Origin: Bacillota bacterium | GTDB lineage: Bacteria > Bacillota > Clostridia > Acetivibrionales > DTU013 | Direction of reading: 5' to 3' | Length of the DNA: 33,714 nt | Assembly: GCA_023409735.1 (NCBI GenBank) | Contig: JAEYRB010000064.1 | Span: 1 to 33,714, forward strand | Shown: positions 26,201 to 32,870 of the stretch, one piece after another | Layout of the letters: every line of letters starts with the position of its first letter | Position numbering within the stretch: the first letter of the stretch is position 1 | The notes under the pieces: generated by a model | The model's database searches: none | Told to the model about the DNA's origin: nothing | The model's input: the letters and a program-made list of their open reading frames with translations, nothing else | Made by a program: the position numbers and the translations under genes

Positions 26201-26820
26201 TCTTCAGTATCTCAAAAAGTGTTTTTGATAATATCAACAAAAAGCATGATAAATGGGTGGAGCTAAACAGCATCTATACTCAGCTTAGCCATAAGCTTGG
26301 CATGCTTGAGCAGATACAGAAGCTATTGAAGGCTGAGCACAGAAAGGACAATAGCTTTATAGACTATATTGCTGAGGAACGGCTGCGTTATATTGCAGCA
26401 AGGGCATCGGAGACACTGGAGCAGATAACGAAATACAGGTACGGTCTGGAGCTGGATATTGAAGCAGGGTTTATTGTTGTAGACAATACAAATGGAGGTG
26501 TACATCGTATGGTTACGTCACTTTCAGGCGGTGAGACCTTCCTTACTTCACTGGCATTGGCTCTGGCCCTTTCAGAACAGATACAGCTCAAAGGACAAAG
26601 CCCGCTGGAGTTCTTCTTCCTTGATGAAGGCTTCGGCACACTGGATCAGGAGCTTCTTGATACCGTAATAGATGCGCTTGAACGTTTAAGCAATAGTGAA
26701 CGCGTGATAGGGCTTATAAGCCATGTGCCGGAACTGAAATGCAGAATCAGCAGAAGGCTTGTTGTTGAGCCTCCGGCATTTGAGAACGGGGGAAGCAGAG
26801 TCAGGCTTGAAAGAGCCTGA
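23197..26820 (+). CDS. sbcC: Nuclease SbcCD subunit C (SMC-like ATPase)
   Basis: SbcC is the Rad50-type ATPase that partners SbcD and tethers DNA ends. The 1207-residue protein has a split ABC ATPase: N-terminal Walker A FGPTGSGKST (Lys41), Q-loop region VLPQNSFQEFLM, and C-terminal signature LSGGE (1109-1113) with Walker B FFFLDEGFGTLD (Asp1143, Glu1144). Between them are two long coiled coils meeting at a zinc hook CPVC (Cys592, Cys595), which joins two complexes. The hook and both ATPase halves are intact, so it should be functional. ATG 23197 has GGGGAGG nine bases before it and overlaps sbcD, so translation is coupled. No clear terminator follows. Confidence 0.96.
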   Translation: MRPKLLEIEGLQSFTEKQRIDFEALRENGLFGIFGPTGSGKSTILDAITFALYGRVKRAEGGTQGIINSGCNIVRVAFTFDLLINGKRNTYRVERTSQRKKNSPNACEPKIARLIQITDMGEIPLCDKAMEVTGYIKELLGLNNEDFTRAVVLPQNSFQEFLMLDNKSRRGMLERIFYLEEYGKELQDKLSRRLARLKSSLDILSGQLMGYADASDEALEEASKALGEAKAKKDAAEKKLKLLEIKFNEAREIWGLVAELEVFISKEKQQLEKTEAIAEKRLKLEKAIKANSLIDQLRKSKELEDKLVQTDLQLTEVVSSIPDASEKLRAARLEMDALKKESLTEQPRLVGVKTRLMDALEIKKELKAIDIKLMELNNVIDGIKLDITNKDGKLQSENVVLLELAKRIEETKVKMEPLRTEPMYRQKIQEGAALENEKLAAKSSISELIAKKSSITDVIKNTEAKRIDKEAEINGLLKDRTVLNEEIDKHQTAKPGDRNTIIKSIDRIHYAKSVYEVLKLRADELNQLTLRLDNHKKNLAEAEKNAKLLETEKNKAYLTLEKCRTELDAAVSIRDRNAALNLSRNLKDGEPCPVCGSLDHPVLATFEVRGELSQLEQQIEKVKKEQAAAEDICKVAERAAMAGEEHVKSLGQQILSAEKELGAKTQEYETEKARLPEKLRGMELEQVGLEISNYEKLYDKKLESIDIWETGLNKYKESLQELNNKIAAEQLIEAGYIAELKISRESALQLENEISQVQKRLEALEKDHTAFLKRYEIESADAELKRLADNDNKLHLLQKDTERLQIEHEGKRKQVEKLKEELQGRKTELLQKEAEFKGIEAQTKDKKAKLDALADGIDIEAEIRNIDKKLEQYGTLEQQYQENCSMLEKQYNALISRRALLENQSTIYHDDLASISTILIEAIRANGFNSEKEVEESIIPPELCSELKTEIDSFDMASNNIRAQKELLQKKLGSRSITEEEWLHVSAEYTQMAELKEESVSIFSISKSVFDNINKKHDKWVELNSIYTQLSHKLGMLEQIQKLLKAEHRKDNSFIDYIAEERLRYIAARASETLEQITKYRYGLELDIEAGFIVVDNTNGGVHRMVTSLSGGETFLTSLALALALSEQIQLKGQSPLEFFFLDEGFGTLDQELLDTVIDALERLSNSERVIGLISHVPELKCRISRRLVVEPPAFENGGSRVRLERA

Positions 26821-27011
26821 TTAAAGTGCCCACCATCTTGTTGATTTGATTAACAAATCATCATATAAGAGCTTTCTGGTTGGTAAATCCTTTGATTCTA
26901 TACTGAAAATAGTGGCCATGGTATCAGAAGATAAAATGGCGGTGTTTATACTTGCGACTCGTATGGCTGGTTGACAATGAGAGAAAAGCAAGTAAGAACA
27001 ATACAGAAAGT

Positions 27012-27050
27012 AAGGAGAACGCAGCAGACGTGATGAATGCGAAACAATGA
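27012..27050 (+). promoter_or_regulatory. Ribosome binding site with possible five-codon leader
   Basis: AAGGAG at 27012-27017 is the only good ribosome binding site before the response-regulator frame, but it is about 30 bases from ATG 27047. It instead precedes ATG 27033, which would encode MNAKQ and stop in an ATGA overlap with ATG 27047. This could be a coupled leader, or a sign that the start of the gene has decayed. Confidence 0.3.
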
Positions 27051-27640
27051 TAAATGTTTATTTTCAATACTTTAAGACATTAATCAATCTGCTGCTAATG
27101 ATAACAATGAAAACGATCATGATCGTTGATGATGACGAATATATAGGAAATATGCTGGAGGAAGCACTTACCAAGGAGGGTATGTGCATTTGCCGTGCCT
27201 ATTCCGGTACAGAAGCCCTTCTGTTATTGGCATCCAGGAAGCCGGACCTTATCCTGCTTGATTTGATGCTTCCGGGGCTGAGCGGCGAAGAGGTCCTGCC
27301 AAAGCTTAAGGGTATTCCGGTTATTGTAGTGAGTGCTAAAGCCGCAGTAAGTGATAAGGTTCAATTGCTTCTGGGCGGGGCAGTTGATTATATGACAAAG
27401 CCGTTTAATATGGATGAGCTGCTAGCAAGGATCACCGTACAGCTTCGTTCTGATGCTCCTATTGGCAATTCGGAAATATTGACTTTTGATGACCTGCGGA
27501 TGGATACAACTGCTCATAGCATCAGTGTCGGTGGTATTTCCGTTAAGCTTACAAAAACCGAATTCGCCATTCTCCGGCAGCTGATGTTAAATCCGTCACA
27601 AGTGCTTACAAAATCGCATCTTCTGGATGAAACGCCATAG
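27047..27640 (+). pseudogene. Truncated OmpR/PhoB-type response regulator
   Basis: The receiver domain is complete: acidic pocket VDDDE, phosphoacceptor Asp72 in LLDLMLP, Ser96 in VVSAK and Lys118 in TKPF (numbers from the first ATG). The winged-helix output domain begins normally (LTKTEFAILRQLMLNPSQVLTKSHLLDETP) but stops right there, before the recognition helix and wing. Such proteins normally have about 50 more residues. It could phosphorylate but should not bind DNA as a normal OmpR-type regulator. No histidine kinase gene follows. The core protein may start at ATG 27107 (MKTIMIVDDD), which has no ribosome binding site of its own. It may be a pseudogene or a stand-alone receiver protein. 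Confidence 0.7.
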
Positions 27641-27664
27641 AATTTTCTCTTAATAGTATAATGT

Positions 27665-27725
27665 TTGCAAATGCAACCATATTATTATATAATTACTATT
27701 GTGGATATTTCTATTTTCACAATAG
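27665..27725 (+). promoter_or_regulatory. Strong promoter with palindromic operator-like site
   Basis: TTGCAA (27665-27670), a 17-bp spacer and TATAAT (27688-27693) make a near-ideal promoter. Two bases later starts an inverted repeat with 8-bp arms, CTATTGTG (27696-27703) and CACAATAG (27718-27725), that spans the expected transcription start. The interior is also similar to the palindrome at 246-276, which sits one base behind a -10 element before an unrelated gene. A shared repressor is the simplest reading. Confidence 0.65.
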
Positions 27726-27775
27726 GCCTTTGCCATAATGGTATAAGGTCATTATTACAGATGGGGGAGGATAAA

Positions 27776-28195
27776 ATGGCTACTCAAAAAAAGAATGACG
27801 CAGCAAAGGCAATAAAAGCGGCAGATACTATTAAAGAAGTTGCAGGACAGGATGCAAAGCAGAATGTAAAGCAGCCTAAGGCGACAAAAACGACTGTTAA
27901 AAAGGTGCCGACTGATATCGATGTTAAGAGGAAAGCAGTTAAGCTTGTTGTTGCGCATCTTAAGAAGAAGATTCCTCAGAATGAATTTATAGGTATGGAT
28001 AATATTACTAATTGGATCAAGGACATTGAAGCACTACTTGAGAAGGAAGACTTCATTATGGCAGAATATATTGAGATGCGCCGCAATCTTAATGATGTTA
28101 TAGAACGTACAGTTGATGGCGAGCTAAGATTTAAATTACGGGACTCGTGGTATAGTTTGGGTAAAGCGCTTGATAAGAAAGTCAAGCAGAAATAA
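27776..28195 (+). CDS. Small lysine-rich protein of unknown function
   Basis: The 139-residue protein has an Ala/Lys-rich, probably disordered N-terminal third (about 1-45) and a helical C-terminal part (DVKRKAVKLVVAHLKKKIPQ onward to KALDKKVKQK). No family is recognised and no catalytic motif or membrane segment is seen. The basic tail resembles that of small nucleic-acid-binding proteins, which is only a hint. The frame is open back to 27665, but GGGGGAGG at 27763-27770 fixes the start at ATG 27776. It is a single-gene unit with a strong promoter, operator-like palindrome and strong terminator, so it may be well expressed and tightly regulated. Confidence 0.7.
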   Translation: MATQKKNDAAKAIKAADTIKEVAGQDAKQNVKQPKATKTTVKKVPTDIDVKRKAVKLVVAHLKKKIPQNEFIGMDNITNWIKDIEALLEKEDFIMAEYIEMRRNLNDVIERTVDGELRFKLRDSWYSLGKALDKKVKQK

Positions 28196-28210
28196 ATCCA
28201 AAGCTGCGTG

Positions 28211-28233
28211 AACCCGGTAAAACGGGTTTTTTT
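28211..28233 (+). terminator. Rho-independent terminator of the lysine-rich protein gene
   Basis: AACCCG and CGGGTT form a stem around a six-base loop, followed directly by a run of T (28229-28233). It begins 16 bases after the stop codon. Confidence 0.85.
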
Positions 28234-28246
28234 ATTTTCGGAAAAT

Positions 28247-28288
28247 AAAAAGGCTATGTGATATTATACTATCGCACATGGCCTTTTT
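28247..28288. terminator. Bidirectional terminator between convergent genes
   Basis: AAAAAGGCTATGTG (28247-28260) and CACATGGCCTTTTT (28275-28288) pair over 14 positions with one T-G wobble and a 14-base loop. The A-run on the left and T-run on the right allow termination on both strands. It lies 70 bases past the argH stop and serves argGH on the minus strand as well as the preceding plus-strand gene. Confidence 0.85.
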
Positions 28289-28358
28289 TATAGTGTTGAC
28301 TAAATCGCTACAGCTTTTATTGTTCACGCAGCAATGTGCTGAACAGTTATTGGTATCT

Positions 28359-29738
28359 TCACCTGCAACCTTCGACAAAAAGCCTTCCGTTTTCTATTGC
28401 AGCTTTTACGCTTTCTGCTGCCGGCCCACCCGGCAGGCTGCGCCCTGATACACACTTTTCCAGACTTATTTCTTCATAAACGTCCTGTTCGATCTTATCG
28501 GAGAAGCTCTTAAACTCATCCATTGAAAGGTCTTCGATGGCTTTGCTGTTGTTTATACAGTACAAAACCATTTTTCCTATTATCTCATGAGCACTTCTGA
28601 AGGGTATCCCCTTCTTCACAAGGTAGTCAGCTACATCGGTAGCATTGGTGAAGCCACCCTGTGCTGCCCTACGCATGCTGTCCTTTTTTATCTTCATTGT
28701 GGAGAGCATCTTTGTAAATACCGGCAGACACATCTTTACAGTATCAACAGCGTTAAATATAGCTTCCTTGTCCTCCTGCATATCCTTGTTGTATGCAAGC
28801 GGAAGCGATTTCATAACTGTCAGAAGAGACATAAGACTGCCATAGGCTCTTCCTGTTTTGCCTCTGACAAGCTCTGCTACGTCGGGGTTCTTTTTTTGAG
28901 GCATAATGCTGCTTCCTGTGCTGAATGCATCTGACATTTCTACAAATGAAAACTCGCCTGATGACCACAACACCATTTCTTCGCTGAAGCGGCTCATATG
29001 CATCATGATCATTGAAATGCAGTATGCCAGCTCTATAACAAAATCCCTGTCACTAACTCCATCAAGACTATTCTCTGTTATTGCAGAAAAACCAAGCTGA
29101 TCTGCTACGAATTGCCTGTCAAGAGCGTATGTTGTGCCAGCAAGAGCTCCTGATCCCAACGGCATTACGTCCATACGCTTATAGCAGTCATCCAGCCGTC
29201 CTATGTCACGCCTGAACATCTGAAAATACGCCATCAGGTGATGAGCAAGCGTTATTGGCTGTGCTCTTTGAAGATGGGTATAGCCGGGCATTATGGTATC
29301 AAGATGCTGCGAAGACATTCCAAGAAGTGTCTCCATAAGGCTCATGACCATTTTTTTTATGGCATTAGTCTCAACCTTAAGGTACATGCGAATGTCAAGA
29401 GCCACCTGATCGTTACGGCTCCTGCCGGTATGAAGTCTCTTGCCGGTAGCACCTATGCGCTCCGTCAATATCTTCTCAATGTTCATATGGATATCTTCCG
29501 CATCGATCTCGAAATGCACTAGGCCATTTTCAATATCACTTAGTATTTCTCCAAGAGTTTTACAGATAAGCTCCGCATCCTCCACGGGAATAATGCCGCA
29601 CTTGCCAAGCATTCCGGCGTGGGCAATGCTTCCTTCAATATCCTGCTTGTATAGCCTTGCATCAAAGCTTATTGATGAATTAAAATCGTCTACAGCTTTA
29701 TCTGTACTGGCGGCAAACCTGCCTCCCCAAAGTTTCAT
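28359..29738 (-). CDS. argH: Argininosuccinate lyase
   Basis: ArgH splits argininosuccinate into arginine and fumarate, the last step of arginine synthesis, in the cytoplasm as a tetramer. The 459-residue length is standard. Visible motifs: N-terminal MKLWGGRF, the THTGRSRNDQ-type region (LHTGRSRND, 102-110), GYTHLQRAQP (His155) and the superfamily signature GSSIMPQKKNPD (275-286) with the catalytic serine loop. AAAGGGG lies before the ATG on the minus strand. It follows argG in the same direction, but 326 bases separate them, mostly filled by an inverted-repeat element. Confidence 0.97.
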   Translation of the reverse strand: MKLWGGRFAASTDKAVDDFNSSISFDARLYKQDIEGSIAHAGMLGKCGIIPVEDAELICKTLGEILSDIENGLVHFEIDAEDIHMNIEKILTERIGATGKRLHTGRSRNDQVALDIRMYLKVETNAIKKMVMSLMETLLGMSSQHLDTIMPGYTHLQRAQPITLAHHLMAYFQMFRRDIGRLDDCYKRMDVMPLGSGALAGTTYALDRQFVADQLGFSAITENSLDGVSDRDFVIELAYCISMIMMHMSRFSEEMVLWSSGEFSFVEMSDAFSTGSSIMPQKKNPDVAELVRGKTGRAYGSLMSLLTVMKSLPLAYNKDMQEDKEAIFNAVDTVKMCLPVFTKMLSTMKIKKDSMRRAAQGGFTNATDVADYLVKKGIPFRSAHEIIGKMVLYCINNSKAIEDLSMDEFKSFSDKIEQDVYEEISLEKCVSGRSLPGGPAAESVKAAIENGRLFVEGCR

Positions 29739-29788
29739 ATCATTACCCCTTTGCTTTCAGCTTACTGTGTTCAGCAATCTCATTTTTT

Positions 29789-30040
29789 GCGACTATTCTG
29801 GTATTGATAATAGTGAGCTGCTGTACAATGACGAAAACCGAAGTTACATTTACAAGAGCAATCTAGTTTAGCTCAGGTAAGTCGAAACTCGTAAAAATGT
29901 TTAAATATAAGTTGAGCATTTTTCCTCCAACATCGACTTACTGATCTTCGCTCTGACTAGATATCTCTAAGCTGAATTACACTTATTGGTTTTCTTACGT
30001 TGCACAACAGCTCATTCAGATTAGGCACCAGAATAGTCGC
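29789..30040. repeat. 252-bp imperfect inverted-repeat element between argG and argH
   Basis: The ends carry a perfect 14-bp inverted repeat (GCGACTATTCTGGT at 29789-29802 and its complement at 30027-30040). Similarity continues inward: GAGCTG(C/T)TGT and GAAAACC blocks recur at matching depth on both arms. Near the centre AAGTCGA/TCGACTT and AAAAATG/CATTTTT also pair. The whole element could fold into one long stem. It looks like a MITE or a long intergenic palindrome. It carries no gene. In the argG-argH transcript it would form a large RNA hairpin that could lower or uncouple argH expression. Confidence 0.75.
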
Positions 30041-30064
30041 CATTTCATAAGCTGCTTTATACTA

Positions 30065-31285
30065 TTACGCTTTTCCCTGTTGCTTTTTCATCATTTGGGC
30101 TCTTACCTTGATGGGTAGTCCAAACAGGTTTATGAAGCCCTCTGAATCCTTTTGGTTATATACCTCATCCTTTTCAAAGGTAGCAATATTTTCATCGTAC
30201 AGAGAATATGGAGACTTAGCTCCTGCAGGCATACAGTTGCCTTTGTAGAGCTTCATGCGAACAGTACCGGTAACATTCTGCTGAGTGTTGTCAACAAATG
30301 CCGAAAGAGCTTCCCTGAGCGGAGTATACCATTGTCCGAAATATACCAACTCAGCAAATCTTTGAGCTACCAGATCCTTATAGTGGATAGTATCCCTGTC
30401 AAGGCAAAGAAGCTCAAGCTCTCTGTGAGCTGCGTAAAGTATTGTTCCGCCCGGTGTCTCGTAGACGCCTCTTGACTTCATTCCAACGAGCCTGTTTTCA
30501 ACCATGTCTGCAATGCCGATTCCATTTGCGCCGCCTAATTTGTTAAGCTCTTCGATGAGCTGTATCGGAGCTAATTCTACCCCGTTGATTTTCTTAGGTA
30601 TACCCTTGTCAAAATATATTTCAACATAGGATGGCTTATCCGGTGCCTTTTCAGGAGATACCATGAGCTTTAAAAGTTTCTCATACTGTGGCTCGTTCCA
30701 TGGGTCCTCAAGGTCCTGACCTTCGTGGCTCAAATGCCAAAGATTCCTGTCCATGCTGTAGTTATCCTTCTTTGTTACAGGTACAGGTATATTTCTTGCC
30801 TCCGCATAATCAATTTCTTCTTCTCTGGACTTTATGTCCCAAATTCTCCATGGAGCAATGATCTTAAGATGTGGTGCAAGCGCCTTTACTGTCAGCTCAA
30901 ATCTGACCTGGTCGTTTCCCTTTCCGGTACAGCCATGGCATATAGCGACAGCGCCCTCTTTTTCTGCAATTTCTACGATTCTCTTGGCAATTACCGGCCT
31001 TGCAAAGGAGGTGCCAAGCAGATACTTGCCTTCATAAACTGCGTTAGCCTTTACAGTCGGGTATATAAAATCAGTAATGAATTCTTCTCTCAGGTCTTCT
31101 ATGTAAATTTTGCTGGCTCCTGTCTTTATAGCCTTCTCTTTAAGCGGAGCAAGCTCATCACCTTGTCCGACGTCGCCTGCGACTGCGATAACCTCATAAT
31201 CGTAGTTTTCCTTAAGCCATGGTATAATAATAGAGGTATCAAGACCGCCTGAATATGCAAGTACTACTTTTTCCTTCCGACTCAT
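30065..31285 (-). CDS. argG: Argininosuccinate synthase
   Basis: ArgG joins citrulline and aspartate using ATP to form argininosuccinate. The 406-residue protein has the ATP-binding P-loop AYSGGLDTS (10-18) of the N-type ATP pyrophosphatase fold, and further family patterns such as GCTGKGNDQVRFE and YSMDRNLWHLSHEG. GGAGGAATTCAT precedes the ATG on the minus strand. It is the first gene of an argG-argH unit; a promoter overlapped by probable ArgR sites lies at 31347-31394, so repression by arginine is expected. Confidence 0.97.
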   Translation of the reverse strand: MSRKEKVVLAYSGGLDTSIIIPWLKENYDYEVIAVAGDVGQGDELAPLKEKAIKTGASKIYIEDLREEFITDFIYPTVKANAVYEGKYLLGTSFARPVIAKRIVEIAEKEGAVAICHGCTGKGNDQVRFELTVKALAPHLKIIAPWRIWDIKSREEEIDYAEARNIPVPVTKKDNYSMDRNLWHLSHEGQDLEDPWNEPQYEKLLKLMVSPEKAPDKPSYVEIYFDKGIPKKINGVELAPIQLIEELNKLGGANGIGIADMVENRLVGMKSRGVYETPGGTILYAAHRELELLCLDRDTIHYKDLVAQRFAELVYFGQWYTPLREALSAFVDNTQQNVTGTVRMKLYKGNCMPAGAKSPYSLYDENIATFEKDEVYNQKDSEGFINLFGLPIKVRAQMMKKQQGKA

Positions 31286-31346
31286 ATGAATTCCTCCACT
31301 ACTATGCTAAAATATTGACAAGTACTATTTTACTCAATCTGGTTCG

Positions 31347-31375
31347 ATTATACAACAAAGTGCATAAATATGCAA
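31347..31375 (-). promoter_or_regulatory. argG promoter
   Basis: On the minus strand TTGCAT (31370-31375), a 17-bp spacer and TATAAT (31347-31352) form a good promoter about 62 bases before the argG ATG. Confidence 0.7.
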
Positions 31376-31394
31376 TGATAATTATAAATATTCA
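31359..31394. promoter_or_regulatory. Probable ArgR operator (two ARG boxes)
   Basis: The palindrome TGCATAAATATGCA (31361-31374) lies over the argG -35 element and fits the ARG-box pattern, a T-G-x-A-T-A half site facing its mirror image across an AT-rich centre. A weaker second box, ATTATAAATATTCA (31381-31394), is centred exactly 20 bp away, which fits paired ArgR boxes on one face of the helix. ArgR with bound arginine would block polymerase here. The box assignment is from the remembered consensus. Confidence 0.55.
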
Positions 31395-31451
31395 AAATTT
31401 TCAACCGGAACAGTAATAAAGGCACAATATTTAAACCAGAGGTAACTTTGC

Positions 31452-31952
31452 ATGATCATCATGGGGATCGATCCGGGGTTTGCAATCACAGGGTTCGGTA
31501 TAGTAAAATACGAAGGGAACAAATTTTCGCCCATCGAATACGGCGCAGTCACGACCAGGGCCGGGGAGCCTTTTGCTCAAAGGCTTCTCACGATCGACAG
31601 GGAGATATCGTTCATCATTGAGAGGTTTAACCCTGATGCGATCTCCGTGGAGGAGCTGTTTTTCAATAAGAACATCAAAACGGCTATAATGGCGGCGCAT
31701 GGCAGAGGGATCGCGCTCGCTGCCGGAGCCAGATCGGGCAAGCCGGTATTCGAATATACGCCGCTTCAGGTCAAGCAGGCCGTAGTCGGCTACGGAAGAG
31801 CTGAGAAGGCGCAGGTCCAGCAGATGGTGAAAGCGATATTGAATCTGCCCGAGATACCGAAGCCGGACGACGTCGCGGATGCATTGGCTATAGCCGTTTG
31901 CCACGGCCATTCCAGCAAGTTGTCGGCGCTGGGCTTCATGGGAGGAAAGTAA
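31452..31952 (+). CDS. ruvC: Crossover junction endodeoxyribonuclease RuvC
   Basis: RuvC is the dimeric nuclease that cuts Holliday junctions after RuvAB has moved them. The 166-residue protein has the four acidic catalytic residues: Asp7 (MGIDPG), Glu67 (SVEELFF), and Asp140 and Asp143 (PDDVADALAIA). The ATG has GAGG at 31440-31443 upstream. It starts the ruvC-ruvA-ruvB cluster, whose base composition is visibly richer in G+C than argG next to it. Confidence 0.97.
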   Translation: MIIMGIDPGFAITGFGIVKYEGNKFSPIEYGAVTTRAGEPFAQRLLTIDREISFIIERFNPDAISVEELFFNKNIKTAIMAAHGRGIALAAGARSGKPVFEYTPLQVKQAVVGYGRAEKAQVQQMVKAILNLPEIPKPDDVADALAIAVCHGHSSKLSALGFMGGK

Positions 31953-31965
31953 AGGGAGGGTCAAA

Positions 31966-32571
31966 ATGTACGCGTACATAAAAGGCAGGCTTGAAGCGAA
32001 GGGCAATGATTATATTGTAATTGAAGCCGACGGGGTCGGATACAGGATAAATACCTCGCTTTCAACAATCGAGGCGGCTGGGCAGACCGGAAACGAGTTC
32101 AAGGCGTTCACACACCTGTATGTCAGGGAGGACATAATGTGTCTTTACGGTTTTGCGACGCAGGAAGAGCTCGGTATGTTCGAACTGCTGCTGACCGTGT
32201 CTGGAGTCGGGCCAAAGGCTGCGCTGGCGCTGCTTTCTGCGGTCTCACCGTCCAAATTCGGCCTTGCCGTCATCACAGATGACACCAAAACGCTGACAAG
32301 AGCCCAGGGAGTCGGTGCAAAGCTGGCCCAGAGGATAATTCTCGAACTCAAGGACAAGATCAAGAAAGAGCAGCTCGCAATGGCTTCCGGCACAGGATTC
32401 GACAAGGCGGAAATGCCAAAGGAAGGCTCGAGGATATCCGAAGCGGTCAGCGCGCTCATGGTACTTGGTTACTCGCCTGCCGAGGCGAGCAAGGCCGTAG
32501 CTTCGGTATATTCGGATGAGCTCGATCTCGAGACTATCATCAGGAATTCACTCAAAGGCTTGATGAGATAA
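31966..32571 (+). CDS. ruvA: Holliday junction branch migration protein RuvA
   Basis: RuvA binds the four-way junction as a tetramer and recruits the RuvB motors. The 201-residue protein shows the N-terminal OB fold (MYAYIKGRLEAKGNDYIVIEADGVGY), the helix-hairpin-helix DNA-binding segments (LLTVSGVGPKAALALLS and the AQGVGAKLAQRIILELKDK region) and the C-terminal RuvB-binding domain (EAVSALMVLGYSPAEASKAV). A strong AAGGGAGG precedes the ATG, 13 bases after the ruvC stop. Confidence 0.97.
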   Translation: MYAYIKGRLEAKGNDYIVIEADGVGYRINTSLSTIEAAGQTGNEFKAFTHLYVREDIMCLYGFATQEELGMFELLLTVSGVGPKAALALLSAVSPSKFGLAVITDDTKTLTRAQGVGAKLAQRIILELKDKIKKEQLAMASGTGFDKAEMPKEGSRISEAVSALMVLGYSPAEASKAVASVYSDELDLETIIRNSLKGLMR

Positions 32572-32591
32572 GGCGGGTATAAGCAAGACAA

Positions 32592-32705
32592 GGGTGAGAA
32601 GATCGAGTAAGGAAGAGAAGATCGAGTAAGGGCGAGAAGATCGAGTAAGGGCGAGAAGATCGAGTAAGGGCGAGAAGATCGGGTAAGGGCGAGAAGATCG
32701 GGTAA
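32592..32705 (+). repeat. 19-bp tandem repeat (6 copies) between ruvA and ruvB
   Basis: Six contiguous 19-bp units start at 32592, 32611, 32630, 32649, 32668 and 32687. The common form is GGGCGAGAAGATCGAGTAA; the last two units have GGGTAA instead of GAGTAA, and the first two differ at the start. No protein is encoded. The spacer continues to 32870 with G+C-rich unique sequence. Confidence 0.93.
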
Positions 32706-32870
32706 GGAAGGGCGAGGCGAGAGCGGATAAAGAGATATCTGCAGTCAGTCAAGCCCATAGGTATGTAGCGATTCCGAGAGAACTGACCGCCCTAATAGGC
32801 ACAAAATGGCCGGCTTGAGCCCGGCAGCGGATGACAAAGCATGTTGAGGAGCGAAACGGGGGAAGTACGT

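Noticed and set aside
26823..26974. Short open frame after sbcC
   Set aside because: No start with a ribosome binding site and no recognisable similarity.
32592..32705. CRISPR array
   Set aside because: The 19-bp units are directly adjacent with no unique spacers, so it is a simple tandem repeat.
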